DNA of 64,000 bases from Aspidapion aeneum. Lineage: Eukaryota > Arthropoda > Insecta > Coleoptera > Brentidae. The stretch lies in assembly GCA_963576565.1 (NCBI GenBank), contig OY755047.1, positions 4,496,931 through 4,560,930 of the forward strand, in the 5' to 3' direction. Below, in pieces: positions 10,501 through 21,615 of this stretch (position 1 is the stretch's first letter; each line of letters starts with the position of its first letter). The notes beneath the pieces were generated by a model. It saw nothing but the letters and a program-made list of their open reading frames with translations. It ran no database searches and was not told where the DNA came from. The translations under genes and the position numbers were made by a program.

Positions 10501-13500
10501 GGAAGCCTAATAAAACCCCTTTTCTTGCTCTCAACGACCGCGTAATTTAGTCCTTAACCAACCCTTAACGAGACTTGTTGGAGGTCGTTTACACAACTTA
10601 GACAACTACAACAAAAATAGACATCATAAGTATATAAAATAAAAAATGTAATACACCCCTAAACGACTCAACCTACCTTGTAATTTATTCCTTAAACATC
10701 CTTTAACAGAAACTGTTGGAGGTCGTTTACACCACTTAGACTACTACCACAAAAAATAGACAACATAAAACGCTTTTTCTTGCATTCTACGACTGTGTAA
10801 CTTAGTTCTTAAATTTCCTTTAATGAGACTTGTTGAAGGTCGTTTACACAACTTAGACAACTACCACAAAAATAGACATCTATAAAATAAAAATTTAATC
10901 TACCTCTGAGCGACCCAACAAACTTCGTAATTTATTCCTTAAACATCCTTTAACAGAAACTGTTGGAGGTCGTTTACACAACTTAGACTACTACCACAAA
11001 AAAAAGATCTTATAAGAAATAAAACTACTTTTCTTGCTTTCAACGACTGTGTAAGTTAGTTCTCAAACTTCCTTTAATGAGACTTTTTGGAAAACGTTAG
11101 TTGTTATTTTAATGTTAATTTAAGTGTATAAAACTAAAATTTACTCTACCTCAAACCGACTCAACCGACCTCGTAATTTCTTCCTTCAACATCCTTTAAC
11201 AGAAACTGTTGGAGGTCGTTTACACAACTTAGACTACTACCACAAAAAATAGACAACTTGTATGAAATAAAATTTATTTTCTTGCTTTTAACGACTGTGT
11301 AATTTAGTTCTTAAATCTTTAACAAGATGTTGAAGGACGTTTTCACATCTTGGAAAACTACCGCAAAAAATGGACAACTTATACAAAATAAAACTAATTT
11401 TCTTGCTTTTAACAACTGTGTAGTTTAGTTCTTAAACTTCCTTCAACAGAAACAACTTAGACTACTACCACAAAAAATAGATAACTTATAAGAAATGAAA
11501 CTACTTTTCTTGCTTTCAACGACTGTGTAAGTTAGTTCTTAAACTTCCTTTAATGAGACTTGTTGGAGGACGTTAATAAAACTTGACAACTACAACAAAA
11601 ATAGACAACATTTAAGTGTATAAAACTAAAATTTACTCTACCTCTAAACGACTCAACGGACATCGTAATTTATTCCTTAAACATCCTTTAACAGAAACTG
11701 TTGGAGGTCGTTTACACAATTAAGACTACTACCACAAAAAATAGACAACTTATATAAACTAAAATTTCTTTTCTTGCTTTTAACGACTGTGTAATTTAGT
11801 TCTTAAATCTTTAACAAGATGTTGACACATCTTGGAAAACTACCGCAAAAAATGGACAACTTATACAAAATAAAACTAATTTTCTTGCTTTTAACAGCTG
11901 TGTAGTTTAGTTCTTAAACTTCCTTCAACAGAAACAACTTAGAGTACTACCACACAAAATAGGCAACTTATAAAAAATAAAACTCTTTTTCTTGCTTTCA
12001 ACGACTATGTAATTTAGTTCTTAAGCTTCCTTTAACGAGACTTGCTGGAGGTCGTTTACACAACTTAGACAACTACAACAAAAATAGACATCATAAGTGT
12101 ATAAAATAAAAATTTTGTTTATTTCTTAAAAATCCTTTAAAAGAAACTGTTGGAAGTCATTTACACAAAAAACAGACAACTTTAACGAAATAAAACTCTT
12201 ATTCTTGCTTTCTACGACTGTGTAATTTAGTTCTTAAGCTTCCTTTAACAAGAGTTGTTGAAGGCGGTTTACACAACTTAGACAACTACCACAAAAATAT
12301 ACATCATAAGTGTCTAAAATAAAAATTTACTCTACCTCTGAACGGCTCAATCGACCTCGTAATTTATTCCTTAAACATCCTGTAACTGAAACTGTTGGAA
12401 GTCGTTTACACAACTTAGACTACTACCACAAAAAATAGATAACTTATAAGAAATAAAAGTACTTTTCTTGCTTTCAACGACTGTGTAAGTTAGTTCTTAA
12501 ACTTCCTTTAATGAGACTTGTTGGAGGACGTTAATAAAACTTGACAACTACAACAAAAATAGACAACATTTAAGTGTATAAAACTAAAATTTACTCTACC
12601 TCTAAACGACTCAACCAACCTCGTAATTTATTCCTTAAACATCCTTTAACAGAAACTGTTGGAGGTCGTTTATACAACTTAGACTACTACCACAAAAAAT
12701 AGACAACTTATACAACATAGAACTATTTTTCTTGCTTTCATCGACTGTGTAATTTAGTTCTTAAATCTTTAGCAAGATGTTGAAGGACGTTTACACATCT
12801 TGGAAAACTACCGCAAAAAATGGACAACTTATACAAAATAAAACTAATTTTCTTGCTTTTAACAACTGTGTAGTTTAGTTCTTAAACTTCCTTCAACAGA
12901 AACAACTTAGACTACTACCACAAAAAATAGACAACTTATCGAAAATAAAACTATTTTTCTTGCTTTCAACGACTATTTAATTTAGTTCTTAAGCTTCCTT
13001 TAACGAGACTTGTTGGAGGTCGTTTACACAACTTAGACAACTACAACAAAAATAGACATCATAAGTGTATAAAATAAAAATTTAATTTATTTCTTAAACA
13101 TCCTTTAACAGAAACTGTTGGAAGTCATTTACACAAAAAACAGACAACTTTAACGAAATAAAACTCTTATTCTTGCTTTCTACGACTGTGTAATTTAGTT
13201 CTTAAGCTTCCTTTAACGAGAGTTGTTGAAGGTGGTTTACACAACTTAGACAACTACCCCAAAAATAGACATCATAAGTGTCTAAAATAAAAATTTACTC
13301 TACCTCTGAACGGCTCAATCGACCTCGTAATTTTTTCCTTAAACATCCTTTTAACGCAGAAACTGTTGGAGGTCGTTTACACAACTTAGACTACTACCAC
13401 AAAAAATAGATAACTTATAAGAAATAAAACTACTTTTCTTGCTTTCAACGACTGTGTAAGTTAGTTCTTAAACTTCCTTTAATGAGACTTGTTGGAGGAC

Positions 13501-13927
13501 GTTAATACAACTTGACAACTACAACAAAAATAGACAACATTTAAGTGTATAGAACTAAAATTTACTCTACCTCTAAACGACTCAACCAACCTCGTAATTT
13601 ATTCCTTAAACATCCTTTAACAGAAACTGTTGGAGGTCGTTTACACAACTTAGACTACTACCACAAAAAATAGACAACTTATACAACATAGAACTATTTT
13701 TCTTGCTTTCAACGACTGTGTAATTTAGTTCTTAAATCTTTAGCAATATGTTGAAGGTTGAAGGACGTTTACATATCTTAGACAACTACCGCAAAAATTA
13801 GACAACTTATACAAAATAAAACTACTTTTCTTGCTTTCAACGATTGGGTAATGTAGTTCTTAACCTTCCTCTAGTGAGACTTGTTGGAGGTCGTTTACAT
13901 AACTTAGACAACTACAACAAAAACAGA
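10500..13927. repeat. Complex satellite array with a higher-order period near 0.96 kb
   Basis: The array is built from two diverged half-units of about 130 bp. One has the core CTTGCTTTCAACGACTGTGT with ACGAGACTTGTTGGAGG; the other has CGACTCAACC with ACAGAAACTGTTGGAGG. Spacing between successive CTTGC landmarks (10524, 10779, 11033, 11281, 11402, 11509, 11773, 11884, 11991, 12204, 12467, 12731, 12852, 12959, 13172, 13438, 13702, 13830) is first about 255, 254, 248 and then settles into the series 264, 111-121, 107, 213, 263-266, repeated, giving a higher-order unit of about 958-971 bp. No coding frames. Positions were read by eye and may be off by a few bases. Confidence 0.92.
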
Positions 13928-13960
13928 CATCACGAGTGTCCTTTTATAGGAGGTTTCAGT
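13928..13960 (+). mobile_element. Pogo-like MITE right terminus at the edge of the satellite
   Basis: GAGTGTCCTTTTATAGGAGG followed by TTTCAGTG is nearly identical to the right TIR of the pogo-like MITEs (GAGTGTCCGCTTATAGGAGG then TTTCACTG). It abuts the last satellite unit directly. The matching left end was not found. Confidence 0.6.
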
Positions 13961-14343
13961 GAACTCGATTTTAATTGTCAAATTAAATAAAATCGGTCCT
14001 TTAACGTTTGAGTTATTTTCAATCTGCTTTTTTTCAATAAACTCTTTGAAATTGCTTCTAAAAAGAGCAACTGAGCCTCCTTGCCGCCCCTGTGATAGCC
14101 TTGTCGACACGATGTCGCGTGCAAACTTGGAGGTTGGGGAAAAGGGACCATATTGGAGAGTCGCGAAAGGCGGGAGGGAAAAGGGTGGTTGCCTGAGCAA
14201 CAAGTGACGAGATACTAAGGATATAAAGAGAGAAACGAGCCGACAAGACATGACATAAGATTGAGGATGATAAAAGGAATGAGTATGAGGATTTAGTATG
14301 AGTATATTTTTTATGAAATATGGGTTTAGAAAACGCAGTAAAA
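13961..14343. other. Unrecognised, more GC-rich segment
   Basis: Overlapping frames on both strands (about 60-80 codons) have no recognisable domain. At 14040-14220 the base composition is clearly more GC-rich than surrounding DNA, which suggests a different origin, but I cannot name it. Confidence 0.35.
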
Positions 14344-14354
14344 GTCTAAAAGCA

Positions 14355-14423
<69 letters not shown>

Positions 14424-15640
14424 GGTTTCACAACGTTCTACGTCTTCCGATAGAGAATCTCTACTCGTTTCTGTTTGCCCATAATTCATCATCTAGGCCT
14501 CTTATTCTCATTTCACTGTCTATTCCTTCGTTCCAGCTTCCCCTTGGCCGTCCTCGTTTTCTTCGGCCAGTTGATTTCCATTGTAGTATTTGTTTAGGTA
14601 GTCTTTCATGTCCGTACCCCACCAGTTGTTTTGTTCTTATATCATCCACTACAAGTACAAGTACAAGTACAAGTACGTTCACCCACTGTCATAATTTCTC
14701 TTATTCTTTGATTTGTATCTTTCTCTTTTTGATTTCCCTGCTGCTCTTCTCCAATAGTCCATCTCCGCAGCGGAAAGCATTTTTTTGGTTCTATCCTTGA
14801 TTGGCCATACTTCTGAGCCGTATGTAATAATACTTTTTACAATGGTGTTATATATAAGCTTTTTGTTATGTTTTGATATACTTTGGTCCCAAATTATTCC
14901 ATTTAATAAAGTTATTGCTTTTCGTCCTTGTACGTTTCGATCTTTTATAGCTTTGTCTAGTGTTCCGGCAGCTGTAATTTTTAGACCTAAGTATTTATAC
15001 TCATCACAGGACTGAATTCGCTGCCCGGTATTTAAGATTAGATCCTGTTTCATTCCACCGATACACATATACTCTATCTGATTGAGATTAACCTCTAGTC
15101 CTCACTTATTGTACTCTTCTATTAGTTTTCGTGTCATATATTCGAGGTCGTCATAATCCTGAGCCACTACTATCTTATCATCGGCGAAGCAAAAGTATAC
15201 AAGGTGGTTTCGTTCAACGGACTTCCCATGTTTTGGCATTTTCTCTTCCATACTTTAAGGACTTGTTCCAAGTATATCTTGAAGAGCGTAGGCGAGATAC
15301 AGCAACCTTGTTTAAGACCTTTATTTACTTGAAAGCCTTTGGTTAGTTTTGCTTTTATTTTAACTTTTGCCTTGCTATAACTATTGCGGTATAACTCTTT
15401 GATGGCCTTAATTAGTTGTACGCTTATGTTTGTGTTTTCCAACGCTTTCCAAAGTAGATTTAGTGGTATACTATCATATGCCTTCTGCAAATCGACATAA
15501 AGCAGATGCAGCTCTTGTCCGTATGTCATTTTCTTTTCAATAACTTGGGTTATACAAAAGAGATAATCTGAAGTTGATCTACCCGCCCTGAAACCGGCTT
15601 GTTCTTCTGCCTCCAGTTCCTCTGCATTTTTAATTAATAG
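14344..15640 (-). mobile_element. LINE-A copy with (AT)n 3' tail, 5'-truncated
   Basis: On the minus strand the RT core (LHLLYVDLQKAYDSIPLNLL at about 15480, KQGCCISPTLFKIYLEQVLK at about 15280) is followed by NKTEYMCIGG-like sequence, CDEYKYLGLKITAAGTLD and the GRRKRGRPRGSW tail, then an (AT)n tract at 14360-14418 directly after the conserved end GAACGTTGTGAAACCGGTAA. The frame is interrupted by small deletions, by loss of the FADD region near 15170-15180, and by an expansion of the hexamer ACAAGT (four units, about 14650-14675) inside the coding sequence. Confidence 0.9.
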
Positions 15641-16620
15641 CCAAATAGATCACAGATACACAGACTTAATAGCCAATATATCGAGGGTCCAAGTGCAGTT
15701 CCTCGTAAGTGCATTTTTAAAAACAGGAGAACCGAAAGACTGCAAATTAACTGCAATGAGAGCTGATTTCTTTAAAAACTTTTACTAAGAAAAGTATTTT
15801 TGAACCGAACCGAACCGAACCAACCTCAACATATACAGAGAAGAATGAAAGATTTTAAGGGAGGCCTATGTCCAAAGATGGATCGAAAAAGGCTAGAAAG
15901 ATAGATAGATAGAAGCTTGAAAAAGCTTTTGATAGCATTGAAAACTAGGCAGTAAAAGCATTTTTAATTAATAGCCGAATAGATCACAGATACATAACAG
16001 GTAACCAATATAATGAATATATGAATATAATGAAGCAACAACATCCATCAAAATCCAGGCAGGAACCAAGCTAATCTGTATAAGAAGAGGTGTCAGCTAG
16101 GGTGACACAATATCCCCTAAACTATTTAACCACGCCCTAGAAGATGTTTTTGAAAACTTAGATTGGGAAGAAATAGGCATCAAAGTAAGCGGACAATACT
16201 TGAACCACCTAAGATATGCTGACGATATCGCCTTAATAACAAATAAGAAAGAAAAACTGATAAAAATGCTGGAAGAACTGGATACAGCAGCTAAAAACAC
16301 TGGCTTAAGTATGAACTACACTAAAACTAAAATCATAACAAATACAGATGAAGATATCACGATCTGAATAAACCAAGAAAAAATAGAGGTAGAGGAATAT
16401 AGATATCTGGGACAAATTATTATTAAACTAAAAAAAGAAAACCAAAAATCAAGAGACGAGTAAGATTGGCCTGGGCAGCATTCGGTAAATTAAGCTACAT
16501 ATTAAAAAATAAAAAATATCCTAAGTACCTCAAAACGAAAGTGTATAACCAATGCATCCTTCCTGTACTCACTTTTGCATCCTGGACCTAACACAATCTA
16601 TAAAAAAAGTTTCCTAAATT
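15641..16620 (+). mobile_element. LINE-C (RTE-like) fragments
   Basis: From about 15900 the plus strand encodes EKAFDSIEN, then DTISPKLFNHALEDVFENL, LNHLRYADDIALITNKKEKL and MLEELDTAAKNTGLSMNYTK. YADD is the RT catalytic motif, and the set matches the RTE/BovB-like reverse transcriptases of insects. The segment after 16440 continues as PKYLKTKVYNQCILPVLTFA. A short duplicate of the upstream part lies at 15630-15665, and a (GAACC)n stretch at 15805-15830. Frameshifts and stops make it a pseudogene. Confidence 0.8.
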
Positions 16621-17342
16621 TGACTTTTTGTGCGATGTTTAATTAATTATTTTTAAAAACTGCATTGGTGCGGTTTTTATGTAAATTTCAGCGATAGATA
16701 TAATCGGTCCCCATTTCGGGGCCTCTTGCCCAAGCAATTTTTTTTCCGAGTTATCTGCGGTCACTTATGATCAAGGTCATCAATTAATGCATCAATGCAC
16801 TTGTGAGAAGTCTCTTGAGGATGCGAAAAGAGATTTTTTTAAAGAAACAAACTGTCTGTTGTCATTTTTAAGCTGAATTCAGAGTTCCGTAACGTATGCC
16901 GCATACCGTAAGCCGTATGCCGTAAGATGGAAAAGGATTGATTCATAGTTTGAAAACGTAAGAAGTAGGGTGTCTGATATAGATCAGAATATGTGAATGA
17001 CCCCAGCTATGTATTACAGCTGATTAATATATTCTCTGGTCTTGTCAACTGTCAAATGTCGTTGGAATGTCAAATGATCGGCTCGTTCTAGGGTCGGCCA
17101 TGTTTTTTTGATTTTTATAATTACTTACTTACTATCCATTGCCAAGGCTTTGGCTATAGAATCCCAGGCATTGTTCTTTATATTTATCCTTGTAGTCTTT
17201 TAAAGTTTTGTCATACAAAAATGGATAATGCTGTATGAGGTCAATTAGTAGATGTTCAGTTTCATAAGAGTTTCAATTATTAAAATGCATATCAATTTTA
17301 GAAAAATAACTAATTTTAATTAAATTTAAAAAAAAACTGAAA
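16621..17342. other. Spacer with a short internal repeat
   Basis: At 16885-16925 variants of CCGTA/GCCGTATGCCGTAAG recur several times. No reading frame or TIR recognised. Confidence 0.4.
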
Positions 17343-17344
17343 TA

Positions 17345-18657
17345 GGGGAAAGAGGGGCAAAATGGAGTACGGGGGTAAAACAGGGTACCGCTTTAGGAAA
17401 ACTGCGCAGGAACAAAACCTTTTAATATCAAATGTTTGATCCTTATGACAGGTTAAAATCTCTGCAACATGACAGGTGCCGATCGGCTGAGCTTAAGTAG
17501 ATTTTTACTCAACATGTGATGTTGTGCGCTGTTTACTGTAAAAATAGCTTGCGCATTTTCTGACGGTAAGTACATTTTTAACAGAATTTTCTAAATTTTG
17601 TTTACATTGAACGATAATATTAGTCAGAATTAAACGCGTTGCCCGTAAAATTAGGCTTTTAATGTGTATGATTTTTGTTTGAATTTTACTGGTGATTTGG
17701 GGCAAACCGGGGTTTTTTCATGGGGCAAAACGGGGTACCTGGTTATACCTAGTAGCCTATACCCCATTTTGTCCCAAAAAAAACAATTTTTTTGGTAATA
17801 TTACAGAAAGTTGTATTTTATGTTGTCTTTGCAAAAAATTAGCACATAATTTGATAGCGATAACTTGGTCGCTGTAATTCTTTATAAATTAAATAAATAC
17901 TAAATTAAATTATTTTAAATGTATTTTTTATTACAACCTTTCATTTTTCAAAAAAGTATTTTAATCTTGATTAGTATTTTAATAAATTAATCTTGTCTTA
18001 CAAAAATATTGATTCTAAATTACACAACTGCCCCGCCCGTTTTGCCACATATAGGTACCCCATTTTACCCGTGTGCGGGGCAAAGTCGAAAATAAAAATA
18101 AAAGTATGACGGAGCTTTAAATCGCTTAAATTGAAAATTAAAATATAAAGATAACATATCTAGCAAACTTAATTCCAAATGACGAAAGCAATGATGAAAA
18201 AAATTATGATTAAATTTGGGCTGCACTAGCTTTTTGTGTTTCTTGTGCTATAGGTATGCACATCTGTAAATTTTTATTATTTTATTTTTATTTTTTTTTT
18301 ATTATTTTTTAATTTGTTTACATTTTTATGGACATAATTTAAAAGTTTAAATAGATATATATCACAAACGGTTAAAATTTGTTTTTCTTTAAATATGTTT
18401 CTGCACTTTCTACTTTTTTTTTGTTTTGCTTTGCTTGGTTTTCTTATAATTGCAAGTCCTACCTATTTCCTACTTATTTTTATTAGTGTTACCGAATTAT
18501 AATTTTAGACAAAATACTTTTTAGTTATAAGATTGATGCTTTGTCAATAAGACTTTTTTTTCTTTGACAATAAAGCTTTTTCTGACTCTGACTCTAATCA
18601 TTTAATAGAAGAAATAAGCCTATAAAATTAAGTACCCCATATTGCCTCCCTTTCCCC
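17345..18657. mobile_element. 1.3-kb TIR element with TA target duplication and GGGG(T/C)A-rich ends
   Basis: Left end GGGGAAAGAGGGGCAAAATG, right end the reverse complement of GGGGAAAGGGAGGCAATATG. TA stands immediately outside both ends (17343-17344 and 18658-18659). Internal copies of the same motif occur at 17698-17775 (GGGGCAAAACGGGGTACC and complement) and 18030-18090. No transposase is visible, so it is non-autonomous. TA target use suggests a Tc1/mariner or pogo helper; inference only. Confidence 0.7.
18470..18597 (+). mobile_element. CR1-like LINE 3' end inside the 1.3-kb element
   Basis: Ends GACAATAAAGC, TTTTT and a hexamer tail CTGACTCTGACTCT. The same layout (CAATAAA followed by a six-base tandem tail) closes the CR1-like LINE at 30860-32125. 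It probably represents an old 3'-end insertion; no coding sequence remains. Confidence 0.45.
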
Positions 18658-18659
18658 TA

Positions 18660-19074
18660 CGGGTTAGCTTGTTGAAAAGGGGAGTAAATAGACGTAAAAA
18701 AAAAATAAGTATCCTTTTATGATAGGTAGGTATTGTTAAATAAAAACCATAAATTGTCATGGAAATTTTTATGTAAATTCACGTAAATTTTATTTTTAAA
18801 CACTTTTTTTACGATTGGGTACAAAAAATTGAACGTTTACAATTTTAGAGTTTGCGAGCATTAAAAAGAAATCAATCATTCGTTAAAGGATGGATTGGTA
18901 TCTGACCATATTCAATAATTGCACCCTGACTTTTGTTTAACAATGTTTTATCAGTATGTTAGTACGTCTTTTAGGTCATTTTTACAACAATTAAAAACCA
19001 CTTTGTCCAAAACAAGACGCAATTAGTGCAAACTAATCAATCCTACAACAAATCTAGACCCATAGTCACGCACG
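18660..19074. other. AT-rich spacer, nothing recognised
   Basis: No reading frames or repeats shared with the rest of the window. Confidence 0.45.
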
Positions 19075-19935
19075 TTTTAAAGATATCTGTACTGCTAAAG
19101 CGTATAAAGAATTCCTGGTAACGAAAGGTTTAAGACAGGGATGTTGTATCTCTCCAAGTCTTTTTAAAATATATATCGCAGTAGCTCTAAAAAACTGGAA
19201 ACGTAAAGTGCTAGGCATGGGAATACAACTTAACAACCGATTTACCATATACACACTACAGTTCGCTGACGACCAAGTAATTGTAGCTTATGATAAAGAA
19301 GACATGGAGTATATGATGAGAAAATTAACGGAAGAATACCAAAAGTGGGGATTAATAGACACAGTTCTTGTGTATTGGAAACGAATCCAGTGAGTTAGAA
19401 CTAGATAAGGGACAAACAATATCTCCATGGAATGAGTATATATACTTGGGTGTCACATTTGGTAAGACAGGAACAGACTGTTAAGAACTGAAAGAAAGAA
19501 TAGTAAAAGCAAAAAAGGTTATTGGATGTCTTTACAGTATTTTATGGAGCAGAGAGATAAAAAATAATGTAAAATTTAACATATTTTATGAAACAATGGT
19601 GAAAAGCACGCCGTTGTATGGAGTAGAGACTTGTCGCGTAACAGAAAAATACAAAACAAAATTGGAAAGTGTGGAAATGGATGCAAGAAAAAAATCAATG
19701 AGAATAATATCTAGAACAGATCACATAATAAACGAGATCATAAAAGAAAAAATGGGAATCGATGGAAGCATAACGGATGACATCACTAAAAGACAACTGA
19801 TATGGTACGGCCATGTACAACGGATGAACGACGACAGATTACCAAAGCAGGTCCTAGAATGGCAACCAATAGGGCGCAGAAAAAGACGGCGTCCTAAACT
19901 AGAATGGCAACAGTCAATGGTAGTAGTAGTAAAAA
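19075..19935 (+). mobile_element. LINE-B fragment
   Basis: In several frames the plus strand encodes the RT motif region (TLQFADDQVIVAYDKEDMEY at about 19255), then MVKSTPLYGVETCRVTEKYK, ERMG-like sequence, RQLIWYGHVQRMNDDRLPKQ and RRKRRRPKLEWQQS. It ends in a GTA trinucleotide tail (GGTAGTAGTAGTAA at 19918) after an internal deletion of the last coding part that is present in the 36-kb copy. Frameshifts near 19380 and 19480 make it dead. Confidence 0.85.
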
Positions 19936-19974
19936 AAATATGGTTTTTCGTGGATACGGATTTATTATGAATTA

Positions 19975-20400
19975 GAACAACTAATAACAGATAAAAAAGA
20001 AGAACTGATAAAAATGCCGGAAGAACTGGATACAGCAGATAAAAATATAGAGAGACTTGAGTACGAACTACACTAAAACAACAGAGATGAAGATATCACA
20101 GATGAAGTATCACGATCAGACTAAACCAAGAAAAAACAGAACAAGTAGAGGAAAATCTATATCTGGGACAAATTATTAAACTAAATAAAACCAAATAGCT
20201 GAAATCAAGAGACGAGTAAGATTGGCCTGGGCAATTCGGTGAATTAAGTCACATATTAAAAATAAAAATTAACCTCAGTACCTCAAAACGAAAGTCCAAA
20301 GATCAATGAAAAGACAAATGTTACATTTAAAGCTAACAGAGAAAAAGGAATGAATGGATAAGAAATAAAATAAAAGTAAGGGATGTCAGAGTAGAGGTAG
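19975..20400 (+). mobile_element. LINE-C fragment, heavily deleted
   Basis: Matches 16240-16560 (AAGAAGAACTGATAAAAATG, then LEELDTA-like sequence, and the CTCAGTACCTCAAAACGAAA block) and then jumps to the part seen on the minus strand at 52110-52200 (AAAGGAATGAATGGATAAGA). Many frame breaks. Confidence 0.7.
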
Positions 20401-20403
20401 CAA

Positions 20404-20751
20404 TTGAGGAGAAAAATTAGATTCGGCGAGAATATCGTTCAGGCTGTAGAAGAGGTATGCGATTGTAGCGATTGTAGCCCGCTATGCGGTTCTGCACAGC
20501 CTTCCCCTATATTTTGCTTAAGTGGCCCTTATTTGCCATATGTACCTTATTATCATGAGTTAAATATCAACGACCTAAAAAGCTTCTCGAAGCCACTCAG
20601 GGGGCCTCTTAATGAACAAGCCTGCTATGTCAATCTGTCCGTTTGTCTGCCTGTTGCCCAGATTAACGAGTATTTAGTTAATCCGGTCCTGGATTCGCTG
20701 TTTAATTCACAGCTTCACGTAGAGAGTGGGGGAATTCGGGGGGAGAGATGA
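20404..20751 (+). CDS. Unrecognised 115-codon open frame
   Basis: The frame is open for 115 codons and more GC-rich than its surroundings. It contains a cysteine cluster near the start (CDCSDCSPLCG at residues 19-29) and no membrane segment or motif I can name. No splice or promoter evidence. It lies between a LINE-C scrap and a repeat-G fragment, so it could be an exon remnant, part of an unknown transposon, or chance. Function not assigned. Confidence 0.2.
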   Translation: MRRKIRFGENIVQAVEEVCDCSDCSPLCGSAQPSPIFCLSGPYLPYVPYYHELNINDLKSFSKPLRGPLNEQACYVNLSVCLPVAQINEYLVNPVLDSLFNSQLHVESGGIRGER

Positions 20752-20789
20752 ATAAATTTATTTATTTGGTAGGGCCAATTATATTAAAA

Positions 20790-20905
20790 GAAAATGCTTT
20801 CTAGCCCGGGCAGCAATGGCTAGAGAAAGTATTGTTTTTGAGTTAACGCCGAAAATGTCTTTTTGGGTGTATTTTGACAGATCAAAATTTTTAAAGTACA
20901 AATTT
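20790..20905 (+). repeat. Repeat family G fragment
   Basis: TTTCTAGCCCGGGCAGCAAT, GCTAGAGAA, GTATTGTTTT and AACGCCGAAAATGT match 32862-32935 in order. The family end with TAGGAAGGTATCAGAT appears at 35530 and 59325. Confidence 0.55.
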
Positions 20906-20995
20906 TTTTTTTTCGAAAATCGTACTTTTTTAGTCATTACTATACATTGTTAAGTTCTTTGTGTAGTACCCTCGCTAAGATACGAACCCTGAAGT

Positions 20996-21241
20996 CAGCG
21001 GCGTAGCGTGCCCGAAAGGGCGGGGGGGGCGACAGCTAAAAAGGGCGCCTCTGAAAACTGATGAAAAATCTTATGGCAAAAAAAAACCAACCTCTCACAA
21101 ATCTTGCGACCAAAAAAAAAAAAAATAAAAAAGGTCATCATGTATGAGGGGGCGGCCGATACGTCACAAGGGCGCCTCTCCCACCTATGGGGCGCCACTA
21201 CGACGAACCCCCCGCGCCGCCCCCCCCACGCTACGCCGCTG
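20996..21241. mobile_element. GC-rich hAT-type MITE (family H) with 8-bp target duplication
   Basis: Terminal inverted repeats CAGCGGCGTAGCGTG and CACGCTACGCCGCTG, with CCTGAAGT on both sides (20988-20995 and 21242-21249). The 8-bp duplication and CAG-start TIR fit hAT. The interior is G/C-rich with GGGCGCCTCT motifs and an A-run, and has no transposase. Three further copies or relatives occur at 46515, 50825 and 59853. Confidence 0.9.
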
Positions 21242-21249
21242 CCTGAAGT

Positions 21250-21615
21250 GTTTTCTAAGTTTTCAATAATTTTAAGTCATTTTCTCAAATGGTAAGCATG
21301 TGAACAACATAATATCTCAAACTAAGCGCCACGCTGTCTGTCGGTTTGTCTGTCTGTTCATCGCGTGTAGTTTTTCAAACGTAAACAACTGACACACAAA
21401 CAAACAAACAACAACCTTTAAGTCTCAAAACAGAAACACTAATAATTTGCTTCGTTTGTACATCGGATTGAAACTGACCTTAATCTCCGGATTTAAAAAA
21501 AAGTTACGTTTACACGGTTCTTTTTAATACGATTTCAAATCGATTTAGAATTCTCCCCTAGAAACACCTAAAACCTCTCAAAAATATTAAATACTTCTTA
21601 TAACTCCTTATTTTG
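21250..21615. other. Spacer with a short GTCT-type tract
   Basis: GTCTGTCGGTTTGTCTGTCTG at 21332-21352 is a weak GTCT proto-microsatellite. No other recognisable content. Confidence 0.4.

Noticed and set aside
13904..14431. 175-codon frame starting with an IYIYIY run
   Set aside because: Starts in the (AT)n tail of LINE-A and crosses the satellite border; no conserved domain. The similar frames at 23242-23661 and 61406-61660 have the same cause.
15805..15830. (GAACC)n as telomere-like repeat
   Set aside because: Only four imperfect units; it does not match the TTAGG or TCAGG insect telomere repeats.
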